The notes under the pieces: model-generated | What the model was told of the DNA's origin: nothing | Database searches by the model: none | What the model saw: the letters and a program-made list of their open reading frames with translations, nothing else | Program-made: the position numbers and the translations under genes | From: Agaricus subrufescens | Taxonomy: Eukaryota; Basidiomycota; Agaricomycetes; Agaricales; Agaricaceae | Length of the DNA stretch: 64,000 nucleotides | Direction: 5' to 3' | Assembly (NCBI GenBank): GCA_029945375.1 | Contig: CM057061.1 | Span: forward strand, 1,674,001-1,738,000 | In this document: positions 11,189 to 22,791 of the stretch, one piece after another | Layout: the number at the start of each line of letters is the position of its first letter | Position numbering within the stretch: the first letter of the stretch is position 1

Positions 11189-13585
11189 ATGTCGTTACAT
11201 ACTCCCTCCATCGTCGATCGTACAAAAAGGTGGACAAAGCTTCTGACAAGACGGTCAAAATTCCAGACGATTCGTCCCACCGAGGAAGCGGATAGAGGTA
11301 CTCCGTCCATTATTAGTCAATACCATAATCATACTGATATGATGTTCAGGATTTTTTACCAATGCACAGGATTTCAATGTACACGGCGGCAACTTTGTCG
11401 AAGTCAAGAATGGTAGCTTCATCAATGAGTTGAAAATTAATTATATAAATGATGTTGTTGAGAACAAGCAGGCAGGTAAGTAACTATTTTTATCAGACTG
11501 CCGAGTCTTATACTCATTTTCTACAACCAGTCTTTGAAATATTGGAACCATATACATGCCTCGATGCTACCAAGGATTCCAGCGCCCGATATCCACCACC
11601 AAGGTGTCATCACGGAACACGAGTGAAGATCCGGGAGAGTCTCACCAGATGGCTCTTTGTTGAATATGATGAATGGAAGATGATGTGGGTCCGCGGGTCC
11701 GCCGGGACAGGGAAATCGGCTGTCGCGCAGTCATTTGGTGACGCATGTGGGGCGGAAAAGAGACACGGAGCATCTTATTTCTTCTCCCGCGCCACTGGTC
11801 GAAATAAACTGGAAGCAGTGGTACCAACCATTGTATGCCAGCTTGCGACGACTATTCCCGAATACCGATCCATCATAGGGCATCAGCTCGCGAACAATCC
11901 CTTTCTACTACGACAATCTCCTCCTGTCCAACTCCGTGAGCTCATTGTGGAACCATTCGCGACTCTCCAATGCCAGCATTCTCGCAAGCCAATTGTCATT
12001 ATACTGGATGGCCTTGATGAATGTGAAGGAGAAGATGCGCAACGGAGGATTCTTGAAATGATCACGAATGTAGTGCGGTCGAACCCCGACCTTCCCCTTC
12101 GTTGGCTTATATTCAGTCGTCCAGAAGCTCATCTGAAGAACGCATTCTCCCGAAACCTGTTATGTGGCCGCGAGGAGCTCATCATCGATGCAGAGTGTCG
12201 TGAGGATGTGGAACGCTACGTAAGGGGTAGGCTTCTCGAGATTCAGAGCAGGTATGATGATGTAACGCCTGCGGATTGGCCTTCGCCGGATAGTCTTCGA
12301 CAGCTGCTTGACGCTGTATCTGGACTTTTCGTTTTTGCGTCAACATGTCTAAATTTTATTGACGACCCTGACAAAGCCAATCCTCCTTCTCAGCTCGACT
12401 CACTGTTGACCTTCATGCACCGTTCTCAAGCTGTTATGTCGAGAAACCCTCTCGCGGTGCTCGACCTACTCTATTCCCAGATCCTTGAAAGGATACCATC
12501 CGACGTGTATAAAACAACCAAGCTGATCTTGACGTACATGTCCCATCAAAACAAAGTCGACCCCAGAAAACATCTGGACTCAGCCCAGGCACTATCCAAT
12601 TTTCTTCGACTCGACAGACCAACGTTTTACGGTGCCGTACGTGGCCTTCACTCTGTCACGCGCGTACCGGACCCGGATCACGCTGATAAATCTCAGCTAC
12701 AATTTTATCACGCATCATTCCAGGACTTTCTCATCGATCCTAATCGTTCTGGAAAATTCTGTATCAGTGAACAAGATGCGGTAGCGGTCATCGTGCCGTT
12801 ATGTGTGGACTGGTGTAAAGTTGATACCGCCCTCTTCCATAATACCGACGGTAAGTCTGATTTGAAAGAATGATTCATACGAACAGTGCTCTTACCGCTT
12901 TCAGGGTGGAAATTTGATTACTTTCACAATCATCTTTATCTCCCCGGTTTACTTTGGGCATCGCAAGAGAATAGAAAGCGAGTTTCTCGCTCAATCATAG
13001 CTTTCTTTGACCATAGTGTGCTTGATCAAGCTTTCCCTCTGCGATGGGACTCTGTGGACCAAACCTTCCTCTCCCAACTTTCTAGTCTCGATTTCAGATG
13101 CTGGGCGGCTGGCTACATTTATCACATTGTCATGATCTGTCGACTCGTGAGCTCATTTACGAATTTGTTTTTTCTCTCATAGACGTCCGTATTTAGGATC
13201 CTTCCATGTCAGTTGTGCGAGTTCAACCGTCCAGCCTTACGGACCACCAATTGCTGGAGAACTTGAACCTTGTGATAGGCCACGGGATTGCCAAACCCGC
13301 TCAACTCCCTCTCAGACAGGTGTGTTTGTCTATTTGATTTATTGTCATGTTCTCAACTGCTACTAGGTGTTTGGCAATGATGAATGGATTCGGGAATATT
13401 TTTTTATTGGGCATGGTATCAAGTCAGTGATCGTCTGGAGAACGAAGTCCGGTGCGAGAATGGGCCGGAAATCCTTTGCTCTCCGGTGTGATCAGGTACC
13501 TTCTGAATCCCAAATATCTGAATATGGTCGATTTCTTCGAGAAATTGGGTGGGACGAGGTGAGAGCCAAGGCGACGATGGAATAG
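11189..13585 (+). CDS. NLR-A: NACHT-domain NLR-like protein (712 aa)
   Basis: Six exons in consistent phase: 11189-11297, 11350-11475, 11531-12850, 12905-13146, 13197-13319, 13367-13585. Exon 1 gives a basic N-terminus (MSLHTPSIVDRTKRWTKLL). Exon 2 carries FFTNAQDFNVHGGNF. Exon 3 opens with the family signature YTCLDATKDSSARYPPPRCH, then Walker A GSAGTGKSAVAQSF (about residue 134), Walker B IILDGLDECEGED (about 235), LPLRWLIFSRPEAHLKNAF (sensor region) and a helical part ending FYHASFQDFLIDPNRSG. Exons 5-6 hold a conserved C-terminal module (IAKPAQLPLR, REYFFIGHGIKSVIVWRTKS). It belongs to the NACHT proteins with a nephrocystin-3-like N-terminal region that are expanded in Agaricomycetes. The presumed role is a cytosolic nucleotide-dependent switch in non-self recognition; ligand and output are unknown. 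No WD40, ankyrin or TPR repeats follow. ATG 11120 could extend the start by 23 residues. Confidence 0.9.
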
Positions 13586-14480
13586 TTATGGGCTGGCAGG
13601 TGGTGGTCTTCGCGTTGATCATTAAATGCGTTAATAGAATTAGCTTCCGTTTTATATGTACATCGGCATATGAGTGTTGTGTGTATTACTCATGGAAAGT
13701 TCTCTGTACTGCTGTGATGTCCATTCAAATTTTATATGACCCCCAATAACAATCGTCGGGGTGCATAAAAGATGCTGTGGTAACGGTAGTTTGTCCTTCG
13801 ATTCGACATCCTTTATTTGATGTAAGTCTAACGCTAATATAACTATACCAGTATAGATGTGACTATGTTGCAACAATGCTCTGCATCTTAACAGAGCTCG
13901 CTAGAAAACCATGTATTCTTTTCCGAATGTAACCTACAGCCAGAGTGCATGGCAGAAAAGACTATCATATGGTGAAGCGTGAACCTCCTTCACGTCAGGT
14001 AGATGTGCTGCTGTGGCGTCGGCCTGTTCTTCTGTCACCTTACATCATTCCCGCTCTCTCCCTGGTCCATCGTGCAAAAAGGTGGATCAGGTAGTAAAGA
14101 CTGGAATTACAATAGCATTTTATTCGCAGGAGTGGAGGCTTGTCCGTACAATTATGTGATTTTTGATTCGGACTCTACATTGAAAGTGTATGACTGACTG
14201 ATACAGTACTAAAAGATCGCAGTGCATCCCATGCCGGGCCAAAAATGTCAAGTATACAGTAAATTGATTCACGTGACAGTAAAGAACATCCAGCAAATCT
14301 GGGAGTGAACGCAGTAGCGCGAAAGAGTAAAGCACAAGAAATCAGAGCAAGTACAACACGAAAGTATCCAACGCAAGAGGCCTAAACAATGCCATAAATT
14401 CCCTAGTTGTGTCAGTTTTTTCACAGCTAGCCCGTGCCAGCCGTCTTAAAGAAGCTACCCACGCTTGAGGGCACTCATTG
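13586..14480. other. Intergenic between convergent NLR-A and NLR-B, with a possible NLR exon-1 relic
   Basis: No gene. Around 14055-14091 (+) the frame LSLVHRAKRWIR resembles exon 1 of NLR-A (PSIVDRTKRWTK), and the DNA shares CAAAAAGGTGGA followed by a GT; no further NLR exon was recognised after it. Either a short relic or chance. Confidence 0.35.
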
Positions 14481-16775
14481 TCACGCTGTGAACGTATCAA
14501 CCAATCGAGAGTAAGTAGCTTCATTCTCTGAACAAACACCAACTTGACACCACGTTCTCCAAACAAGTACTGACTTACAACCGTTCCCAATAAAGAAGTA
14601 TTCTCTGGACCATTGACCACCAGGCAAAACCTAGCAACAGGTGAAGTCATCACACGGAATTGAAGTTATGAGCTTACACTTCTCAGAGGGAAGATAGCCG
14701 GCCTGGCAACTCCATTTCGTAACATGTAATTGAATTTTTTGAAAAGCTGACGGTCTGTGGCATTAGAGGGTTCGATGCATACAATTGAAGTTGAGAGATC
14801 CTATATACAAGTGAGTACAGGAAAGAGTGTAGAGTCAGAAAATACGCTCACAAATCCACAAACTCGAACCAAGTGAAAAACATTCACAGCGCGCCAAAAC
14901 CTGAAGTCGACGTTGGAGAGGACCTTTTTGTCTACCTCGCCCAAGCGTAAACGAGAGAAACTATTGAAAAGACCATACTGGACGAATCCAATGATTGAGT
15001 GAGAAAGCGACGTCTGGTTGCCATCCGTAATCCAGGTTAGTCCGGGTAAATTATCGTGCTTGTGCTCGAAATCAAAATCACGCCCTGCAGTTTATGAGAA
15101 AGACTGGCGAGAATTGTTTTTGGGTGATGCGCACCGTCATTATGGTGGAAAAGCGTAACATCAGTTTCACACCAGTCCACACCCAGTTTTATGATATCCA
15201 CGAGCCCTTGTTTAATGCTTATGGCGAACTTCCGAGAACGGATCGGATCCAGGAGAAATTCTTGAAATGAGGCATGATAGAATTCCACTTGAGACTCAGC
15301 AGCGGCTTCTAGTTCAGGTATATACATGACTGAGTGAAGCCCTCGCACCGCCTTATAAAATGCGAGCCTATCGAGGCGAAGAAAGTTACAAAGTGCTTGA
15401 GCTGACCCAAGACTGAAATCTGGATCGAACGAGAATTGATATAACGAGTATGCAAGGATTCGCCAGGTGGTATCGCACACTTGAGGTGATATATCGTCGA
15501 GAATTCGTGAATAGAGATGGTCAAGGGCCTCAAGAGGATTCCTTGATATGACATCTGGTGCCCGACGCATAAACGATAACAGGGCCTCCAGTTGAGAAGC
15601 TGGATCGGCTTTGTCGGGGTCGCCGATGTAATTAAGGCACGTCGAAGCAAAGACAAAGAGTCCAGAAACTGCATCGAGGAGATCTTGAAGCTTGTTCTGT
15701 GGTGGCCAATTTCCGGGTATTACATCCTTATAATTGGTTTTGATCTCCAGAAGCCTGTCCCTGATGTAGCTTTCTACATTGTCTCGACACTCTGCATCTA
15801 TGACGAGTTCGTCACGGCCACACTCTGAGTTTATGGAGAATGCGTTCTTGAGATGTGCTTCAGGACGGCTGAAGAAAAGCCAGCGTAGCGGAAGGCCGGG
15901 GTTGGCGCGCACTGCGTCAGTGATTATATGTAGTACCTCACGTTGGGCCTGCTCCCCTTCACACTCGTCAAGGCCATCCAGAATAATGGCCAAGGGCTTC
16001 TGCGAGTGCTCGCGTTGAAGAGTAGCAAATGGTTCAACGATGAGTTTTCGAAATTGAACGGGAGGAGAGCTATCTAACAAAGATGGGTTCCTCGCGAGTC
16101 GGTATTCAATGATAGATTGATACTGGAGAAGGTTTGTAGCGAGCTGGTATACGAGTGTAGGCACCAAGGTCTTCATCTTGTTTCTGCCAGTAGCACGAGA
16201 GAAAAAGTAGGATCCTCCGAGACTGTCCTCTTCATCACAGGAATCCGCAAAGGACTGAGCGACGGCAGATTTCCCAGTACCTGCAAAGCCGCGAACCCAA
16301 AGCATCTTCCATCCGTCAGGCTCGTTGGCGAGCCATTTCGTGAGTCTATCTTTGATCTTTTCTCGTGTATCAGGGTGGCATTTCGGCGGCGGATGTCGAG
16401 CGCTGGAGTCCTTGGTGGCATCAAGACATGTATATGACTTTAAAAGCGCGAAAACTGCCCGTCAAGTCAGTTCAGTGTATGCGTGGTCTGTATGAGGGGT
16501 ACAAACCGGCTGTCCTGCTTGATATAGTCTCATTTAAGCAGTCGTGCGTTTGAGCCAAAATAAATTGACCGCCGTTGATAGTGAAGTCACGCGCATTGGA
16601 GAAAAAGTCTACCAACCGAGTTCAGTCACCTATCTGTGAGGATCGTGAAGTGAGACTCACTGGCATTCAACCGCTGCGGCGGATCGCTATCCTGTTGAAT
16701 CGAAGGAGATGTAGCTAGTGGTACAAGGGTTGAACGTTGTGTGGGACCATCCATAGAGGGATCACGGGGCTCCAT
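14481..16775 (-). CDS. NLR-B: NACHT-domain NLR-like protein (680 aa) with a divergent C-terminus
   Basis: Six exons on the minus strand with the same phases as NLR-A: 16775-16661, 16608-16507, 16454-15135, 15084-14852, 14800-14678, 14630-14481. Exon 1 (MEPRDPSMDGPTQRSTLVPL) is unrelated to that of NLR-A. Exon 2 has NFFSNARDFTINGGQF. Exon 3 has YTCLDATKDSSARHPPPKCH, Walker A GFAGTGKSAVAQSF (about residue 127), Walker B IILDGLDECEGEQ, LPLRWLFFSRPEAHLKNAF and FYHASFQEFLLDP. Exon 5 gives GVARPAIFPLR; exon 6 gives WSREYFFIGNGCKSVLVWRT, then diverges and stops early (TGA at 14483-14481), lacking the acidic tail of NLR-A and NLR-C. It is convergent with NLR-A. No disabling change was seen, so it is probably functional, with a role inferred as for NLR-A. 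Confidence 0.88.
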
Positions 16776-17399
16776 TCGACTTCTCGGTCTGTGTATATGC
16801 AACGATAGGCTGTAGTAAGGGAGAGAGTCAAAGAAGAGTTGTGCATGGCAGGTCCCACGAAATACGAAATGGATTATTCAGGGCAATGTCACGAGAAGTC
16901 GTCAGCCCATCATCAATCCAGGGGTGATGATCAATGATAAAATTGTCGCTGAAGCGCTGATGCAATGACAGATTTTCTTGATCGTCGTGTCCAATATGAA
17001 CTGTAAGAATGTCCGTCATATGTCTGAACTAGACTACGATGGACGTCACTATAAATTAGGACGAGTGGCGTCGAGTAACAGACGCTGGAAAAACGAATGC
17101 ACTCAAATGGTCACAACCTTCGGACTTTCGAGTTCATCTATATGCAACTAATGCTGATCGTCAGGGTGGATACGATGAACGTCGGGAACGTGAAATGGCA
17201 GCATTTTCGACCATTGACTGCCTTACACCTGGTAATTCTTTACTCTCCTCTTCTAGCTTATTGCAACCTGGAGAATATAGTTCCAGAAATGTTCTCGGTG
17301 TTCAAGGATTTATAAGCGTACCAATTAATCAATGATTTACGGATGAAGAGTCACTGAGGGTATCCGGGGCCGCCATCAAAGCCTGCAGTTAAGCCGGGT
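16776..17399. other. Intergenic, no supported gene
   Basis: About 620 bases between the NLR-B start and the stop of the TPR/J gene. Only short chance frames are present. Confidence 0.5.
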
Positions 17400-19512
17400 C
17401 TACCCATCAAACCCGCCTCCGCCATATATATCGCTTATACTATCCTCGCTTTCACCGACGTCGTATTTTGCTCTCCTTTGAAGGTCAGACAAGGCTGTGT
17501 AGGCCTCAGCTACCAGTTTGAATCTTTCTCCATCACCACCCTACACGAAAGTGAAGTCAAAGGCAAAGATCAGATTGAGAATCACCAACGATGAGAAACA
17601 TATACGCACCCTGCTCTGATGATTATTCCAGGCTTCTTTATCATACGCCATCCTGATATCACTCTCGCCACAATCTTCCCTCACACCGAGGATGTCATAG
17701 TAATTTTTGCCCTTGCTTCTGTTCAACATCATTACAACCTTCTTCAGCTCTATACGTAATGCATGAATCTCCGCGTCGAGGGCGCGACCTTCAGACTCCG
17801 CTTGCTTGATTGCATATTTGAAATCGGAGATGCATGAATCGAATCGTTGCAGATGTAAATATATCCTAGCACGTGCTCGAAGTAGTTGGATCAACTTTGG
17901 TGAGGGTTCGAGGGACGACGTTGCATGTTTGAGAGCATCTTCATATCTAGTGAGCTAGTGCGGAAGGAAATGGGTGAGGTAAGGATCTTTGAGATTTTCA
18001 ACGGAGCCAAGTGTAACTGACTTCAAAAAAAGCTGCGGCGCGGGATGAAAGTATTGTCGCACGGATATGACTACCCTTATTCTCTTCCTCAGCTTCACCA
18101 ATACCCTAAAAGAGGGGACAGTTATGAGCAATGGAACGATTGCTGTCGCTCAACTTACCTCCAACGTTTCAGTATAATTTTTGACGGCGTCCAGCACTTG
18201 ATTCGATCGGAAAGCATCGTTGCCTTGTTTTTCAAGCCGTTCCACATCCTTAATGCGTTTCCTCAACTTCATCGCAGGTTCACATGAAGGGTCCAAGTGA
18301 AGGGCATGAGTTATAAGCTTCTTTGCTGATTCCACGTTGCCGCTAAGGAAAAGCACCAATCCGCGCAGAGCGAGGATATCCGGTGAGTTCAAATTGGTGC
18401 GCGGAGCATCACTAGACGATAGGTGACAATGATTAAGAGAGAACATATCGGAATTTGATTGAGGGAACGCACTTCACAGCTATATCGGCCTGTGTCCAAT
18501 TTCCTCTCGCTAATTCAAGTTCTACTTCCCATATTCTCCATTCTATAGGCACTTCCCCTTTAGTCGCCCGAAAACATTTGTCTAACGCTAACCTCGCACG
18601 CTTCCACTTCTTCTTTCTGCAAGCATTTTCGAATTTCTGTAAGTCAATTTCTAGCGCCTTGACATTTTCTTGCAGCTCCAAAGCTTGCGAATTGGAAGGT
18701 TCAATTGATAGAATATCTTTGATGGTAGAAGCAGCTGCTACAGTTGAGCCTAGCATGAGCTGACAACGCGCTAATTGAAGGAGAGTCTTTGGCTGTGGTG
18801 ATATGTGTTGTAGGGCCGCCGCGCGTTGACAGTCCCTCAGTGCCGATTTGTATTGTTTGAGGTTCATGTAAGCTGCAGCCCGATTTGTTAGATAGAAAGG
18901 CTCCGTAGGGTCGAGTTCTGAGAAGAATGTAAGGATATAATGGAGCTAGCGACGTTGAACACTCACGGCAGCTTTGGTGTAGAGCTCAGCAGCGTCTTCA
19001 TATTTTCCAGCTTTAGAAGATATGTTCCCTTTTTCTTTTATCCGCTTAGCCCTGTTAAGACATATTTTATGAGCCGCTTAGCCATTGTTGACGCTGAGAT
19101 CAGAATAAGCGTATAACGAGACTTACCATGCAACATCATATGCAGTAGGTGCGGGCTTACTAGCAGGCTTACGTTCAAGGGGATGTGCAGATCGCGCGCC
19201 GTCCACGCCTTGCGGAATAGGTCCAGAGTCACTAGGAGCGGCTTCAGCGCGTGCTGTGGTTTTAGTATTGTCTAGCGGGATGGATGAAGAGTTTGCAGGT
19301 CGTGATGCAGCCTTTGCGCTTCTCTTGACATCTTCTCTCGTAGGCGATTCCCGGTCCTGGTTGATGATGTATTTGACAGAATTTGAAACCCGAGCAATGG
19401 CAGAACGAGGGCGGCTTGTCAGCCAGACAATGACGGAAGTGGAGCCACGACCGATGATGAAGTATTTCCTAGCCCATTCCGAGCGCACCTCGTTTGGAGT
19501 CTGGGAGAGGTT
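17400..19512 (-). CDS. TPR and J-domain protein (DNAJC7/TPR2-like), 5' fused to NLR C-terminal exons, HPD motif lost
   Basis: Minus-strand exons: 19512-19127, 19051 to about 18963, 18917-18473, 18411-18158, 18105-18022, 17954-17610, 17540-17400. TPR repeats start at WAKRIKEKGNISSKAGKYED and continue through FYLTNRAAAYMNLKQY and later LEKQGNDAFRSNQVLDAVKN. The C-terminus is a J domain (KNYYDILGVREDCGESDIRM, then FKLVAEAYTALSDLQRR). This order matches DNAJC7-type Hsp70/Hsp90 co-chaperones. Two oddities. First, the HPD motif that triggers Hsp70 ATPase reads H-Q-S (NNHQSR), so J activity is probably lost. Second, the first exon is the NLR last exon (KYFIIGRGSTSVIVWLTS) running into a disordered linker, with no in-frame ATG before the TPRs; the first Met inside the TPR part is in AAAYMNL. 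The intron after exon 2 needs a weak GTGTTC donor at 18962 to keep frame; the better GTGAGT at 18966 shifts it. So the gene is either a chimera started in the NLR part or a gene that has lost its 5' end. Confidence 0.7.
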
Positions 19513-19550
19513 CTAGAAAACTAAAAGCCACGACGATACAAGTGACTTAC

Positions 19551-20640
19551 CCATTTCAGGGGGAACGCGGCTGGCTGTGCTACTCCGTTTCTTGTCACAA
19601 GATGAAAGTATTGTAGGAGGTTGAGGTTGTCCGGACCAGATGGCTTTGTGCGCACAAAAGTCGTCTAGGAGTCCTGGCCAGCTAAGCGTCAGTGGCAGAA
19701 CGACAGTAAATAAACATAAACAATCCCACGTTCTGGACAAGCAATTCGCCAAGGTGTGGATATTACGAGCATTACAGCACCTGAAATCAAAGCTGTATAT
19801 CCGGGCGAGCAGATCTTCTTCGACGTTGTTCCAGGGCAATTTAGCGATGATGTCCCAGCATTTGTCACCAAACTCCGTAATCCTGAAAGAAATCAGCTTT
19901 TCATTCTCTGGCGATACCCGGGTCAGCCCAGGCAGGCAACCATGATCGTGGTTTTCATCGGATTCTAATCCTAAGTTTCGTGAGTATAGATTCTATGGTA
20001 CGGTCTCCAGATAAAAACTCGCCATCATTAGCATGGAAATGACTTGTGTCCAAGTTATACCTGTAGGGAACCGATTTCATGAACTGTAAGTGATCTTGTG
20101 TCTGCCCGACGGCAAACTCGCCGCAAAGACTAGGATCGAGAAGATAATCTTGGAATGATGTATGATGAAATGCCAGATTTGATTTGATAGCGTTTTGATA
20201 ATCAGGAATCAGCATAACGGAATGAAGCCCCCGAAGAGCTCTATAGAATGCAAATCGGTTGAGGAGGAGAAGATTGCAAAGGACTTGAGTCGATGAAGGC
20301 ACCTGAGTAGGCAGAAAGATGAAAAAGCATAAAAACCGCAGCGTCGTCCGCAACACGTTTCCAGGTATGCCCCGCAAGATTTGTGAATAGAACAGATCCA
20401 GTGCTATCAGAAGATTTCTTGACCCAACTCTCCGCGTGAGGCGCAAAAACCCCAAGAGATAATCAAGCTGGCCACCTGGATCACATATAGTAGTGTCGCC
20501 AACGAAATCCAGGCAAGTAGCTGCCAAAACAAAAAGACTGGCTAGTTTGTCGGGGAGCTCCTACAGCTTGTCCTCGGGTGGCCAGTCTGATGGAGTGCTC
20601 TGAAAGCGCCTTGAATCTGTACAATGCGAGTGCGAACATA
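19551..20640 (-). pseudogene. 5'-truncated NACHT (NLR-like) relic joined in frame to the TPR/J gene
   Basis: Reading leftward, homology to the NACHT genes begins near 20640, past the Walker motifs, which are absent. PSDWPPEDKL is followed by TAG (20563-20561) where relatives have Gln (KLQ), then SLFVLAATCLDFVGD, FYRALRGLHSVMLIPDYQ and FHHTSFQDYLLDPSLCGEF. A frame change precedes the PSDWPP stretch. The next intron has a GC donor (G|GCGAGT). The following exon (from 19970) reads HDHGCLPGLTRV and IYSFDFRCCNARNIH, but its expected donor near 19730 is not recognisable. The exon 19664-19551 (GVAQPAAFPLKW) is clean and splices in phase into 19512. This copy cannot encode a working NACHT protein. 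Confidence 0.82.
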
Positions 20641-21360
20641 TAGCTCACCGATGACGAGCTCCTGACGTCGGATGCGTTCCCACCGCCATTGGGTGACATC
20701 GATTCATCAATCACACCTACTCATACGGCCTGTCATCAGAGAGTCACGGCCTTCATTCTCATGAATCTGATCAAACAAAAGAAGCTTCTGCGCATTTGAC
20801 AAACCTAGGCCCAATTTTTAAACCAGCCGCCTCTACCGGGTGGTGTCATACCTTGGTCATACCACAGCGGCGATTACAGAAGCTCTTTGAATCTCATTCA
20901 AAGGACCGAACAGGGACCGAAACATGTTAGAACCATATCAAACTAGGTTAATGTTAGTAATCGACCACATGGAAGCACTGGCATCTTGACGGGATGACGG
21001 CATCCATTGGCAGGTGAGGCAAATTCAGGCCGAAATTCAGAGGCACAAAAATATCTTTGTTCGGGTGTTGTGCTCCGTGAATTTTACCGTATCACCCGAT
21101 GATGCTCCAGCGTACTTGGGGAAATGATATGCCTTTCATTTCGGCGATTTGTGGACGTCCTATAGATATCCAAAATCTAGTTTCTCATGTGCCATAAAGC
21201 GCAAACCCGTGATACGCGGTGTGTCCCTGTCAAGATGATATCTTGTGCGGAAGAAATTCACTGGTTTATCAGCCGCCCAACGTCCAACCCGCAAAGCATT
21301 AGTCTTTTCTAATAGATTGGGGCCCGGTTGGTATGAGTAATCGGTAACATTATTCTTGGA
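20641..21360. other. Intergenic, no supported gene
   Basis: About 720 bases between the NLR relic and the SDR promoter. No motif-bearing frame; no sign of the missing NACHT P-loop exon here. Confidence 0.5.
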
Positions 21361-21367
21361 TATATAA
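21361..21367 (+). promoter_or_regulatory. TATA-like box of the SDR gene
   Basis: TATATAA lies 52 bases upstream of the SDR start codon, a usual spacing for a fungal core promoter with a short leader. Confidence 0.4.
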
Positions 21368-21418
21368 TGATGCGACGGCAGGTAGCATAAACTCTACCTG
21401 CCCTCGAATCATAGAACA

Positions 21419-22621
21419 ATGTCTCATCGTGTCTGGTTCAGTAAGCATGGCTGTCATTGAATTCGTATCTTCGACTTTTGTTGACACTTTGGTCTAGTCA
21501 CTGGTTGATTCGTCACACTTCTTGGTTTGACAAAATTGCTGACACCAGAGCAGGCGCCTCTACCGGATTTGGATACCATCTTACCTGTCTCGCTCTTGGA
21601 GAGGGGGACAAAGTTATCGCCACCATGCGCAACCCGGAGTCCGGTGGACAGCAACTTCGATCCCAGTTCCCGACTCATATCTCGGATGGAAGGCTTCTCA
21701 TATTGCCGCTCGACGTTAAAAACTCCCAAGCCATATCTCAGGCTTTCGACATGGTTAGGGAGAGATACGGGCGCATTGATGTAGTATTTAACAATGCAGG
21801 GTATGCTATAATGGGAGAATTTGAGGGAACCCCCGAGGAGAGTGCTCGAGAAATGTTTGACGTATGTCCTTTGCTCTTTCTCTACGGTCGAGTTTAACTA
21901 CCCTCGTGTTCTCTAGACAAACTTTTGGGGAGCGGCAAATGTCACAAAAGAGTCAATTAAAGTTTTCAGAGAGAATTCGCCAGCCGGAGGACGTCTCTTG
22001 CAAATATCATCTGCCGCCGGAGTAGTCGGCAGCCCGGGAACTTCTTATTACGGAGCGTCGTATGTGTTTCCACCTTCATTTTCGTACTCTGTGCTGACCA
22101 ATTCTCATTATCCATAGGAAAGTCGGTATGTCCTTCTCCGCTAAAACAAACCACTGAGCCTACCAGAACTGATTACTGGTTTTATTGCGATTAGCACTGG
22201 AGTTGCTCACAGAATCATTAACACTCGAACTTGATCCGGCATGGAACATCAAAGTGCGTTACAGCACAATTCTCCGACTACTTTAACCTGACTACCTTTT
22301 ACCCAGGTGACTATCGTTCAACCAGGACCATTCAATACCAGATCCCTTTACGAAAGCCAAGTTGTGTTTCCCTCACCCCCAGCATATGCATCACATCTAG
22401 GCGCAGGTACAATGAAAGCTGCACGTGAAAGAGGTGACATTCACAAGATGGCGGCTGACCCTATCAAAGCGGTGAAGCTATTTTATCGACTTTCAACTTT
22501 GGAGAACCCTCCGGCCAGATTACCATTACACCCCGCTACATTGTCTGTTTCCACTAGTAAAGCCGAGGGAATTCAGAAAGGGGTTGAAGAGTATAAGAGT
22601 TGGAGCGATGAAATTTTTTAA
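21419..22621 (+). CDS. Classical short-chain dehydrogenase/reductase (286 aa)
   Basis: Seven exons in phase: 21419-21440, 21498-21503 (6 bases), 21554-21861, 21917-22059, 22118-22125 (8 bases), 22195-22253, 22307-22621. The spliced protein opens MSHRVWFITGASTGFGYHL, so the 6-base microexon supplies part of the TGxxxGxG dinucleotide-binding loop (residues 9-16). NNAG follows (FNNAGYAIMGEFEG), then SSAAG and the catalytic YGASK (Tyr-x-x-x-Lys, partly from the 8-base microexon), and VQPGPFNTRS. It matches cytosolic NAD(P)-dependent SDRs that oxidise or reduce small alcohols and carbonyls; the substrate cannot be read from sequence. A broken duplicate lies directly downstream. No disabling change seen. 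Confidence 0.9.
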
Positions 22622-22791
22622 TCCACAACACCAATATATGCACATTCACTACAATTAGAACACCATTTTGAATGTTATCGCATAGATCTAAGTATACATT
22701 CTGATCAAGGAGCCATTTCAATAATCTATGATGGCATCATTATGATACTTCTGGTGGAATAAACTTGAACGTCGAACCGCCGCACCAAAAA

